From JANQPX01 sp039197065 (GTDB lineage Bacteria; Pseudomonadota; Alphaproteobacteria; Geminicoccales; Geminicoccaceae): a stretch of DNA of 64,000 nucleotides. The DNA lies in the NCBI GenBank assembly GCA_039197065.1, contig JBCCUL010000014.1:62001-126000 (forward strand). Direction: 5' to 3'. Shown here in pieces: positions 35,902 through 43,464 of this stretch (its first letter is position 1; each line of letters begins with the position of its first letter). Position numbers and translations under genes: made by a program. The notes under the pieces are model-generated. The model ran no database searches and was not told where the DNA came from. It saw nothing but the letters and a program-made list of their open reading frames with translations.

Positions 35902-35928
35902 GTCATATCCTCCATTGAGCGATTTGAC
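35902..35928 (-). promoter_or_regulatory. ROSE-like RNA thermometer hairpin
   Basis: In the hsp20 leader, GTCAAATCGCTC (35928-35917) faces GGAGGATATGAC (35913-35902) across an AAT loop. Most positions pair. TCGCT matches the UYGCU motif of ROSE elements and puts G opposite G within the Shine-Dalgarno helix, the labile pair that ROSE hairpins melt on heating. A further upstream hairpin is formed at about 35933-35952. Family typical of rhizobial small heat-shock genes. Confidence 0.7.
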
Positions 35929-36097
35929 TGTTGCCCGTCTTCAAGACCGGGCGTTAACCATTTGCCAGACCCATTTTGGCGCCTGACGGACTGTCATTTG
36001 GTAAGTCAAAAGGCCTTTTCAAGATATCATGCAAATTTTTTTGGCACTCTCGCCGATACTTTGCCAAAACCCCGACCAGCACCCTATATAGAGGGCC

Positions 36098-36943
36098 ATG
36101 GACATGGATTTCCTTCTCTCGATCAAGCTTGTGATCGTCGTCGGCGTGCTAGCGGTTTTCGTCCTTTATGAGCGGATCTATCCGGCCGAGGGCGGTCCGC
36201 TCTTGCTGCGTCTGGGCCGGGCGACCAAGGCCGCCTGGATCCGGTTGTTCAGAAATTTGAGCCTGTTTGGCATCAACGCGCTGCTCTCGCCGCTGATCGT
36301 CCTGCCGATCACCGTGTTCGCCGCGGATCACAGTTTCGGGCTTAGGCCGGACTGGTGGAGCGGCTGGCTTGGCCTCGGCCTCGATATTCTGCTGCTCGAT
36401 CTCTGGATCTACTGGTGGCACCGCGCCAATCACGAGCTGCAGTTCCTCTGGAGGTTCCACAGCGTTCATCATCTGGACGAGACCCTGGACACTAGCTCGG
36501 CGCTTCGCTTCCACTTTGGCGAGGTGGTGCTGTCCGCCTGCGTGCGCGGCGTCGTGATCGTGGTCTTCGACCTGCCGCTCGCTTCCGTCCTGCTGTTCGA
36601 GGCGATCGTGCTGGCCTCGGCGATTTTCCACCACAGCGACGCCAAGCTGCCGCCGCGGCTGGAGGCGGCACTCGCGCATGTCATCATCACGCCGTCGATC
36701 CATTGGATCCATCACCACGCGATCCGCGCCGATACCGACAGCAATTACGGCACGCTGTTCAGTTTCTGGGACCGCCTGTTCCGTTCGGCCAGCCTCACCA
36801 AACGCTTCAAAGGCATGCCGATCGGCGTCGAAGGCATGCGCGATCGTTCGCTCCCTCGCCTGATCACCACCCCGCTCAACTCGCCCGGGTCGACCGGGTC
36901 GCCGGCGGCGACAGGCTTGACGAAGACGCCGCCGAAATCATGA
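36098..36943 (+). CDS. Sterol desaturase / fatty acid hydroxylase family protein
   Basis: 281 residues with about four membrane helices. His motifs for a di-iron site: HRANH (108-112), HSVHH (121-125), and later FHHSD and HWIHHH. This superfamily hydroxylates or desaturates sterols, hopanoids, carotenoids or lipids; the substrate cannot be named here. The C-terminal ~25 residues are low complexity and overlap the convergent MATE gene by 68 bases. Confidence 0.87.
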   Translation: MDMDFLLSIKLVIVVGVLAVFVLYERIYPAEGGPLLLRLGRATKAAWIRLFRNLSLFGINALLSPLIVLPITVFAADHSFGLRPDWWSGWLGLGLDILLLDLWIYWWHRANHELQFLWRFHSVHHLDETLDTSSALRFHFGEVVLSACVRGVVIVVFDLPLASVLLFEAIVLASAIFHHSDAKLPPRLEAALAHVIITPSIHWIHHHAIRADTDSNYGTLFSFWDRLFRSASLTKRFKGMPIGVEGMRDRSLPRLITTPLNSPGSTGSPAATGLTKTPPKS

Positions 36944-38255
36944 AGCCGGTGCCGCGCTCGAGCTTCATGTAGACGACGCCGAGCCACACGCCGCGGGCGA
37001 TCATGAAGGCGTGATAGGTCAGCCAGAGACCGTGATTGCCGAGAGGCGGGATCAGGAGCCAGGCGCAAAGACCGAAGATCAGAACGGAAGCGATCATGCC
37101 GTTTCTCATCTCGCGCGTTCTCGTGGCGCCCACATAGATCCCGTCGAATGCGAAGGCGAATGCTGCCGTCAACGGTGCTGCCACGGCATAGGGAAGAAAA
37201 GCCGCAGCGACTTCACGCACTGCTTCTATGTCGGTGATCAGCCGGACGAGCGCGCCGCCGCCGAAGGCGAAAACCAGGGTGATAAGGGCGGCGAAGATGA
37301 AGCTCCAGACGAGCGCCGCGCTTACCGCTTCCCGCATGGCACGCCGATCGCAGGACCCCGTATGTCGGCCAACCAGCGTGCTCGCCGCGAAGGCGAAGCC
37401 ATCCAGCGCGAAGGCTGAGAGATGCAGCATGTTGGTCAGCACCGTGTTGACGGCAAGGATGACCTCACCCTGCCTCGATCCCAGGGCGACCAGCGAGACG
37501 AAGGCGATCTGCAGGACGAAGCTGCGCAGCACGATGTCGCCATTGACGGCGGCCAAGCGCCGGATCGAAGCGCGGTCCAGTAGGTGCTTCAACGAAAGCG
37601 CCGGCTCCAGCCGGCCGAGACGCCGTGCGACGAAAACTGCGCCCAGCGCCAGGGTGGTGTATTCGGCGATCACCGTCGCCCAGGCGACACCCGCGACCTC
37701 GAAGCCGAGCCCGAAGACGAACAGCAGGTCGAGCACCATGTTCAGCCCGTTGCCGACGACCAGCAGATAAAGTGGGCTCTTGGCGTCCTGAACGCCAAGC
37801 AGCCAACCGAGGATCACCATGTTGCCAAGTGCTGCGGGCGCGGCCAGCATCCTGATTTGCAGATAGGTGGAGAACCCCTCGTCGACCCGCGCGGTTGGCG
37901 CATAGATCCAGCGTGCGGCCGACGTGATCGGTCCGATCAGAACGATCAGCAGGGCCGCGATGATCAGCGCGAGGCCAAGGGCGCGAAACAGACCAGCCTG
38001 CAGGGCAACACGGTCGCCGGCGCCGTAGGCCTGGGCGGTCAGTCCGGTGGTGCCCATGCGCAATGTAACGACGGTGAAGAAAAGGGCGCTGAATGCACTG
38101 GCGCCAAGCGCCACCGCGCCGATATGGTGCGGTCCAGGCAGATGGCCGACCACGGCGGTGTCGACCATGCCAAGCAGCGGCACGGTGACGTTCGAGATGA
38201 TCAGCGGCCAGGCGAGACGCCAGGCATCGGCATAGGCGGATGCGGGTTTGGTCAC
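36876..38255 (-). CDS. MATE family multidrug/solute exporter
   Basis: 459 residues with twelve hydrophobic segments. The N-terminal WPLIISNVTVPLLGMVDTAVVGHL and the mid-protein repeat (NTVLTNMLHLSAFALDGFA) are MATE signatures of the DinF-like branch. Antiporter exporting cationic compounds with Na+ or H+. The gene overlaps the end of the sterol-desaturase-family gene on the other strand. Confidence 0.93.
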   Translation of the reverse strand: MTKPASAYADAWRLAWPLIISNVTVPLLGMVDTAVVGHLPGPHHIGAVALGASAFSALFFTVVTLRMGTTGLTAQAYGAGDRVALQAGLFRALGLALIIAALLIVLIGPITSAARWIYAPTARVDEGFSTYLQIRMLAAPAALGNMVILGWLLGVQDAKSPLYLLVVGNGLNMVLDLLFVFGLGFEVAGVAWATVIAEYTTLALGAVFVARRLGRLEPALSLKHLLDRASIRRLAAVNGDIVLRSFVLQIAFVSLVALGSRQGEVILAVNTVLTNMLHLSAFALDGFAFAASTLVGRHTGSCDRRAMREAVSAALVWSFIFAALITLVFAFGGGALVRLITDIEAVREVAAAFLPYAVAAPLTAAFAFAFDGIYVGATRTREMRNGMIASVLIFGLCAWLLIPPLGNHGLWLTYHAFMIARGVWLGVVYMKLERGTGFMISAASSSSLSPPATRSTRAS

Positions 38256-38368
38256 GGCAGGGACTTGCTTGAAGTCGTCATAAGCTGGCGATATTGGTGT
38301 GATCGCATCAAGACCAACAGCCTCAAAAGCCCATGGCCGGCGGGCAAAGGTGGAAGATGGGGAACAAG

Positions 38369-38734
38369 ATGGCCTATCAAGCGATCAATCTGCAGCAAAA
38401 GCTGGGCCTGTTCGACGAGCAATGGACGCCGAAAGTCATCGCGGAGATGAACGACTATCAGTTCAAGGTCGTCAAGATCCAGGGCGACTTCGTCTGGCAT
38501 GATCATCCCGACACCGACGAGACCTTCCTGGTGATCGATGGCGAGCTCAGGATCGACTTCCGCGACGGCGCCGTCCACCTCAAGCCCGGCGAGATGTTCG
38601 TCGTGCCTAAGGGCGTCGAGCACAAGCCTTACGCCGAGAACGAGGTCAAGATGATGCTCATCGAACCGCGCGGCGTGCGCAACACCGGCGATGCGGGCGG
38701 CGATCTCACCGCCGAAAACGACGTCTGGATCTGA
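38369..38734 (+). CDS. Cupin domain protein
   Basis: 121 residues from ATG 38369 (ATG 38357 also possible). Single cupin barrel: FVWHDHPDTDETFLVIDGEL gives the metal-binding HxHx5E motif, and LKPGEMFVVPKGVEHKPYA the second motif with its His. Likely a small metal-dependent binding or isomerase-like protein; such cupins are widespread and uncharacterised. About 100 bases upstream of cysQ on the same strand. Confidence 0.83.
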   Translation: MAYQAINLQQKLGLFDEQWTPKVIAEMNDYQFKVVKIQGDFVWHDHPDTDETFLVIDGELRIDFRDGAVHLKPGEMFVVPKGVEHKPYAENEVKMMLIEPRGVRNTGDAGGDLTAENDVWI

Positions 38735-38834
38735 GCGCGGCGCGCGCCTCGTCGACTTGACCTCGGCTCATGAACGGGACATCAAGGCGCAGGTCTCAAC
38801 GCCTCATCCTCGAACAGAAGAAGAGAACCGCCCC

Positions 38835-39602
38835 ATGTCATTTGACCCAGAACAACTGCTCCCGGAAATCGTCGCCCTTGCCGATCGCGCAGGTGCAGTG
38901 ATCATGGAGCACTATCGGGGCGAGATCGAGGTCAAGACCAAAACGGACGCCTCGCCGGTGACCGCCGCTGACGAGGCCGGCGAGGCGGTGATCCTGGAGG
39001 GTCTCGCAAGGCTCGCCCCGGAGATCCCCGTGGTCGCCGAAGAGAAGGTCGCCGCAGGCGACATCCCCGAAGTCGGCGACGGCCGCTTCTGGCTGGTGGA
39101 TCCACTCGATGGCACCAAGGAATTCATTAGCAAGAACGGCGAGTTCACCGTTAACATCGCCCTGATCGATGGCGAGGGCCCTGTAATGGGCGTCGTCCTG
39201 GCGCCGGCTCGCGAAAAATCCTGGTGGGGGTTGCGCGGCCAAGGCGCTTACATGAAAGACGAGAGCGGCGAGGCCAGAAAAATCCAAGTCCGGCCGGCCC
39301 CCGCCGGTGGCCTGACGGCGGTGGCCAGCCGCTCGCATAGCGACGCGGCCACCGAGAAGTTTCTGGATGAGGTCGGCGCGACCGAGCGCATGTCGGCGGG
39401 CAGCTCCTTGAAATTCTGCCTGGTGGCTGAGGGCAAGGCGGACATCTACCCGCGTTTCGGCCCCACCATGGAATGGGACGTCGCTGCAGGCCATGCCGTC
39501 CTGGTGGCGGCTGGCGGCCACGTCACCACGCTGGACGGCAAGCCCTTTGGCTACAGGAAACCGGATTTCCGCAACACCGGCTTCATTGCCCGCGCCGCCT
39601 AG
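38835..39602 (+). CDS. cysQ: 3'(2'),5'-bisphosphate nucleotidase CysQ
   Basis: 255 residues, inositol-monophosphatase superfamily. Metal-binding motifs VVAEE, LVDPLDGTKEF and EWDVAAGHAVL; the DGTKEFISKNGEFTVNIALI stretch separates CysQ from inositol phosphatases. It hydrolyses PAP to AMP during sulfate assimilation. Stop codon is immediately followed by a dispersed repeat. Confidence 0.92.
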   Translation: MSFDPEQLLPEIVALADRAGAVIMEHYRGEIEVKTKTDASPVTAADEAGEAVILEGLARLAPEIPVVAEEKVAAGDIPEVGDGRFWLVDPLDGTKEFISKNGEFTVNIALIDGEGPVMGVVLAPAREKSWWGLRGQGAYMKDESGEARKIQVRPAPAGGLTAVASRSHSDAATEKFLDEVGATERMSAGSSLKFCLVAEGKADIYPRFGPTMEWDVAAGHAVLVAAGGHVTTLDGKPFGYRKPDFRNTGFIARAA

Positions 39603-39603
39603 A

Positions 39604-39706
39604 GTTTTTTTCCGATCAAGTGGAACCTCTTGATCGATTGGAGAATGCGGCGAAACAATGAGATAGAGCATCTGTTTCGATCGCTCGCGATCGGAAACCG
39701 CTCCAG
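39604..39706. repeat. Dispersed palindromic repeat, copy B
   Basis: Nearly the same unit as at 16491-16590, in the same orientation, with the same middle AATGCGGCGAAACAA and the end CGATCGGAAACCGCTC. It contains two palindromes and lies between convergent genes just after the cysQ stop, where it may end transcription. Confidence 0.85.
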
Positions 39707-39808
39707 CTCCGGTCCGGCGCGGATCTCGTTGACTTTTTGACATGGCGCTTCAGTTGCTGCACCGGCGCCCAATCTCGACCGACAAACCCCAAAGGCCACA
39801 CCCCTAAG

Positions 39809-39987
39809 AGATTTCTTCCGACCCATAAGTCTTCGTTAACTTCCTTACGCCATACTGCTCCTTGGTCCATGCGACCCTGGGAATCCGCCCGCCCGCCGGG
39901 ACGAAGCTGTGAGGCCCGGACTCCCAGGATCGCATGGACCAGCAAGATATGCGGGATGGTAGCCACGGCGGGTTAAAGAAAGGTGAC
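39809..39987 (-). repeat. Tandem hairpin unit, copy 1 (possible non-coding RNA)
   Basis: A ~180-bp unit repeated at 40121-40300. Its core is a 24-bp inverted repeat (39864-39887 with 39917-39940) around a 29-base GC-rich loop. Read on the minus strand, the arms pair fully with two G·U wobbles; on the plus strand the same positions are mismatches, favouring minus-strand RNA. The edge has TTAA with a decayed second half (TGAC) where copy 2 has a CtrA site. It lies between convergent genes and codes for nothing recognisable. Confidence 0.65.
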
Positions 39988-40120
39988 TGCGGATGGCATT
40001 TGCTCCGCACAAGTCGTGATGTGTCGAACGACTATTGTAATTGTCTTGGCCGTAGCCTTCCGTTGCCGGCAGCGGCGTAAAATCACCGTCGAATGATCGC
40101 TAAGTCGCGTTCCTCACAGC

Positions 40121-40300
40121 AGATTTCTTCCGGCCCTTCAGTCTTCGTTAACCTGCTCACGCCATGCTGTTCTTCGGTCCATGCGACCCTGGGAATCCGA
40201 CCGCGCGCCGGGACGGAGCCGTGAGGCCCGGACTCCCAGGATCGCATGGACCGAAAAGACATGCGGGAGGGTAGCTCGGGTGAGTTAATGAAGGGTTAAC
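40121..40300 (-). repeat. Tandem hairpin unit, copy 2 (possible non-coding RNA)
   Basis: Same layout as copy 1, 312 bp further on: arms 40176-40199 and 40229-40252, with both wobble positions conserved. Flanks are also shared, including CGTTAAC at one edge and GGGTAGC/TGCGGGA blocks at the other. The upstream side on the minus strand ends in a perfect CtrA full site. Confidence 0.65.
40285..40299 (-). promoter_or_regulatory. CtrA full site at the edge of tandem copy 2
   Basis: TTAA-N7-TTAA (40285-40288 and 40296-40299); on the minus strand it reads TTAACCCTTCATTAA, close to the CtrA consensus. It is 3' of both neighbouring genes, so the natural target would be a transcript through the hairpin unit. 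Confidence 0.6.
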
Positions 40301-40347
40301 GCGCTTGGCTGCCCAAGCGCATCGGTCATGGCTTTGTGCGGTCGGCA

Positions 40348-41178
40348 TTACTCGGCTTTGGAAAGACCGCTTGCCTTCAGTTCGCCGATGTCGGTGCGCA
40401 GTCGCGCGATCTCGTCTTTCAGCGCCTTCAGCGTGTCCTCTTTTTCGGCCCGCTCCGCAGCTTCGTCCTCATCCGCGACCTCCTGCATAGCGTTGACGAT
40501 GATTGCGATGAATAAGTTCAGGACGGCAAAGCTGCTGATCAGGATGAACGGTACGAAGAAGGCCCAGGCCCAGGGATAGACCTCCATCACCGGCCGAACG
40601 ATACCCATGGACCAGCTTTCCAGCGTCATGATCTGGAAGAGCGAATAGAGGGAGCGGCCCACCGAGCCGAACCATTCCTCGAAACCGCTGCCGAACAGTT
40701 TGGTGGCCATGACGGCGGCGATGTAGAAGATGAGCGACAGGAGGCCGATCACCGAGCCCATCGCCGGCACGGCGCTAAGGAGAGCCTGCACAACCTGGCG
40801 CATCTTGGGCACGGCGGAGATCAGGCGAAGGGCGCGCAGGATGCGAAGCGCTCTGAGCACGGAGAAGCCGGTGCCGGATGGCATATAGGCGATGGCGACG
40901 ATCACGAAATCGAAGACGTTCCAGGGATCTCGGAAAAAGGCGAGGCGGTAGACCACCAGCTTCACCAGGATCTCGACCGTGAAGACCGCAAGCGCAAAAA
41001 GGTCGATGGCTTTTAGAAGCGGTCCTGCCATCGCCATCGCTTCCGGCGACGTCTCGAGGCCGATCACGATGGCGTTGATGACGATCAGCACGATGATCAG
41101 ATTGCGGGTGAGATCCGCTTCAATGATGCTCTTTAGCCGGTTTTCCAAGGAAATCCCTCGAACACTGCCGTGGTTCAT
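40348..41178 (-). CDS. NaChBac-type voltage-gated sodium channel
   Basis: 276 residues from ATG 41178; the frame is open to 41265 but that part lacks similarity. Single six-helix domain: S4 voltage sensor with Arg at 109, 112, 115 and 118, then the pore with selectivity filter TLESWS (185-190), the bacterial NaV pattern. S6 ends in NLFIAIIVNAMQEV, followed by an acidic/coiled-coil tail (~236-265) that assembles tetramers. Such channels support motility and pH or salt responses in alkaliphiles and marine bacteria. Confidence 0.93.
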   Translation of the reverse strand: MNHGSVRGISLENRLKSIIEADLTRNLIIVLIVINAIVIGLETSPEAMAMAGPLLKAIDLFALAVFTVEILVKLVVYRLAFFRDPWNVFDFVIVAIAYMPSGTGFSVLRALRILRALRLISAVPKMRQVVQALLSAVPAMGSVIGLLSLIFYIAAVMATKLFGSGFEEWFGSVGRSLYSLFQIMTLESWSMGIVRPVMEVYPWAWAFFVPFILISSFAVLNLFIAIIVNAMQEVADEDEAAERAEKEDTLKALKDEIARLRTDIGELKASGLSKAE

Positions 41179-41329
41179 GTGAGCTCGATAACGCCGGATA
41201 TAGCGATCTGCACATGTGGTTGAAAGAGGTTGGCTCCCATCCGGCATAAAGGTCGGCATTGCCAAATCCGCGCCGACGGTGCTTGATCAGGGGACGCTGA
41301 CATCCGAGCCCATCCGTGAGAGCCGCTGC

Positions 41330-42031
41330 ATGCCAATCTTCGAGCGCCATAGTGAGAGCGGCGAGCTTTTGATAAGCTTCGAAGCGGGCGCTTTGGTGAT
41401 GGCCGGCTGGACGGGGCGTGATGAGGCGGCCGTGCAGCATCATATCGATGAGCTCAAGGCGCTCGGCGTCGAGCCGCCTTCGAAGACGCCGCTCTTCTAT
41501 CGCGTCGATTCGACGCTGCTTGCAGGTGCTGTCGAAGAGATCCAGGTCGTGGGCGAAACGAGCTCCGGTGAAGCGGAAGCGGTGATCTTCGCCATGTCGG
41601 ACGGCCTTTGGATCGGCCTCGGCTCCGACCATACCGATCGCGCCTTCGAAGCCCATTCCGTGCAGCTCTCGAAACAGCTTTGCCGCAAACCTATGGCCGA
41701 GATGCTCTGGAGCTATGACGAGGTGATCGATCACTGGGACGAGCTCATTCTTCGTGCGCATATCGTCGAGAAGGACGAGAGGGTTCTCTATCAGGAGGGT
41801 GCGCTCGGCGCACTTCGTCACCCTGACGAGCTCATGGCCGCCTGTTCCGCCGATCTCGGCCATCAGGAAGAAACGCCCTTGCCAATCGGCACGGCGCTGT
41901 TCTGCGGCACCATGCCGGCGATCGGCGGCATCCGTCCCGCCGGCCGTTTCGAGATGGAGCTGGAAGACCCCGTGGTCGGCAGGAAAATAACGGGCGCTTA
42001 CGAGACGAGAAGTCTTCCTGAATGTAGCTGA
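41330..42031 (+). CDS. DUF2848 family protein
   Basis: 233 residues from ATG 41330. The conserved run GWTGRDEAAVQHHIDELKALGV, PSKTPLFYRV, GLGSDHTDR and SKQLCRKP identify DUF2848, a family related in fold to fumarylacetoacetate hydrolase-type enzymes; no reaction has been assigned. Usually found near amino-acid or hydantoin-type catabolic genes, but not here. Confidence 0.84.
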   Translation: MPIFERHSESGELLISFEAGALVMAGWTGRDEAAVQHHIDELKALGVEPPSKTPLFYRVDSTLLAGAVEEIQVVGETSSGEAEAVIFAMSDGLWIGLGSDHTDRAFEAHSVQLSKQLCRKPMAEMLWSYDEVIDHWDELILRAHIVEKDERVLYQEGALGALRHPDELMAACSADLGHQEETPLPIGTALFCGTMPAIGGIRPAGRFEMELEDPVVGRKITGAYETRSLPECS

Positions 42032-42144
42032 GTGACGCCGGTCACTTTGGAGCATTGAAAGGTCATTGTACTGCCCATGCTATGGGCACCGGCGGCGAAA
42101 ATGCCGGGGCTTTGGCCAGCCTTCAATGTGAAGGATTGACGTTC

Positions 42145-42663
42145 ATGATCCGCTTTTTGGCCGTCTTAAGCTTGTTGTTGACCTTTGTGCCGATCGTCGA
42201 CGCCAAGACCATATCGCTCGAGGATGGCGCCGTCACCTTCGAGGCGCCGGATGAATTCGATGCGGTACCCGATGAGATTCTCGCGGCGAAGTATCCGGCC
42301 TCGCGCGCGCCGCGCTACGTCATCGGTAATGAAGATGCGGGCACCACGATCGCTTGCGACCTCAAGGGCAAAGCGTTCCCTGACGAGCAAATCGAAGAGG
42401 TGCGGGCGTATCTTACCGGCACCTTCGAGCGGGTCATTCCGGGCGCTGAATGGATCGATAACAAGGTGATCGACCATGCCGGAAAGAAATGGATCTATTT
42501 CGAGCTGACGTCGAACGCCGTCGATACCGACATCCACAACATCATGCTGTTTACCGGTTATCGGGGGCAGACTCTGATGTTCAATTTCAATTCGACCAGA
42601 CAGCAATTCGAGCGCTATGAGGACGAGCTGCGTCGAAGCATGGCGTCGATCAAGTTCCGCTAG
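42145..42663 (+). CDS. Small exported protein, unknown function
   Basis: 172 residues from ATG 42145 with AAGGA 9 bases upstream. A signal peptide (IRFLAVLSLLLTFVPIVDA) is followed by a β-rich mature domain of ~150 residues with KKWIYFELTSNAVDTDIHN and a closing RRSMASIKFR. Probably periplasmic. No family recognised. Convergent with the RidA-family gene, 21 bases apart. Confidence 0.65.
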   Translation: MIRFLAVLSLLLTFVPIVDAKTISLEDGAVTFEAPDEFDAVPDEILAAKYPASRAPRYVIGNEDAGTTIACDLKGKAFPDEQIEEVRAYLTGTFERVIPGAEWIDNKVIDHAGKKWIYFELTSNAVDTDIHNIMLFTGYRGQTLMFNFNSTRQQFERYEDELRRSMASIKFR

Positions 42664-42684
42664 CCGCCTTGGCTTATCCGCGGA

Positions 42685-43305
42685 TCAGCGCTTTTCGATC
42701 ACCTTGATGTTCGGCCGTCTCTGCTGCTGCGAGCTGCCGCCCCTTCGCTTCAGGGCGAAGATGAATTCGATCTCGACAGAGGCATTGCCGGGAAGTTCCG
42801 CCATGCCGATGGCGCTTCTCGCATGCTGGCCGGCCTGGCCAAAGACTTTGGTCAGAATTTCCGAGGCGGCATCGATGATTTCGGGCTGGCGACCGAAGTC
42901 TTTCGAGGAGGCGACGAAGCCTGTGACCTTGATCGCACGCTCGACCTCGTCGAGGCCGCCCGGCAGGTTCTGGTTCAGCCAGGCCAGCGCCTGAAGCGTG
43001 CAGAGCCTGGCCGCCTCCTTGGCGTCTTCGATCGAGACGTCCCGGTCCACTTTGCCGGTCGGCTTGATCACATCGCCTTCGAACGGCACCTGGCCACTCA
43101 CATAGGCAAGGCCGCCATGCACCACCACCGGTACGTAGTGAAATTTCGGCGGCTTGACCTCGGGAAGCCGGAGGCCGAGCAAAGCCAGTCTCCGGCGCAT
43201 GACCGGCTGCTCCGCCGGCGCCAGAGGCGGCGAGGGGGGACGGCTTCTGGGTTGGCGGCGTTTAGCCGGCGGTTTCTTCGGCGGCGATTTTTTGGGCGGG
43301 GCCAC
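42685..43305 (-). CDS. RidA/YjgF family protein with basic N-terminal extension
   Basis: 206 residues. GTG 43305 has GGGAG 8 bases upstream. The first ~35 residues are Lys/Pro/Arg-rich, then the single RidA-like domain (~45-195): VVVHGGLAYVSGQVPFEG, IEDAKEAARLCTLQALAWL and VEIEFIFALKR. RidA proteins deaminate reactive enamines and imines, but this longer subfamily (TdcF/YjgH-like) is not characterised and may lack the catalytic Arg. Confidence 0.85.
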   Translation of the reverse strand: MAPPKKSPPKKPPAKRRQPRSRPPSPPLAPAEQPVMRRRLALLGLRLPEVKPPKFHYVPVVVHGGLAYVSGQVPFEGDVIKPTGKVDRDVSIEDAKEAARLCTLQALAWLNQNLPGGLDEVERAIKVTGFVASSKDFGRQPEIIDAASEILTKVFGQAGQHARSAIGMAELPGNASVEIEFIFALKRRGGSSQQQRRPNIKVIEKR

Positions 43306-43402
43306 CTGATTGCACTCCCTTGATGAGCGGCTCGAAGAGACGGCCGCAGATCAAGCTGACTAACGCATTTTCGTGCACAGGAGAAGCCGTTCGCTCCGGG
43401 GA

Positions 43403-43417
43403 TTAACCAGAACTTAG
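43403..43417 (+). promoter_or_regulatory. Near-perfect CtrA site upstream of the histidine kinase
   Basis: TTAA-N7-TTAG (43403-43406 and 43414-43417), seven of eight bases of the full site, about 50 bases before the kinase start. Confidence 0.4.
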
Positions 43418-43464
43418 CAATAAGAGCGGTAGGGTGCCGCTTTCCGCGGTCTTTGGAGCATGCC

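Noticed and set aside
35953..35960. TTAACCAT half-site in the hsp20 upstream region as a CtrA site
   Set aside because: The second half is missing at the 7-base spacing.
39616..39966. 116-codon minus-strand frame across the repeats
   Set aside because: It runs through two different repeat types, and the second hairpin unit breaks the frame, so coding is unlikely.
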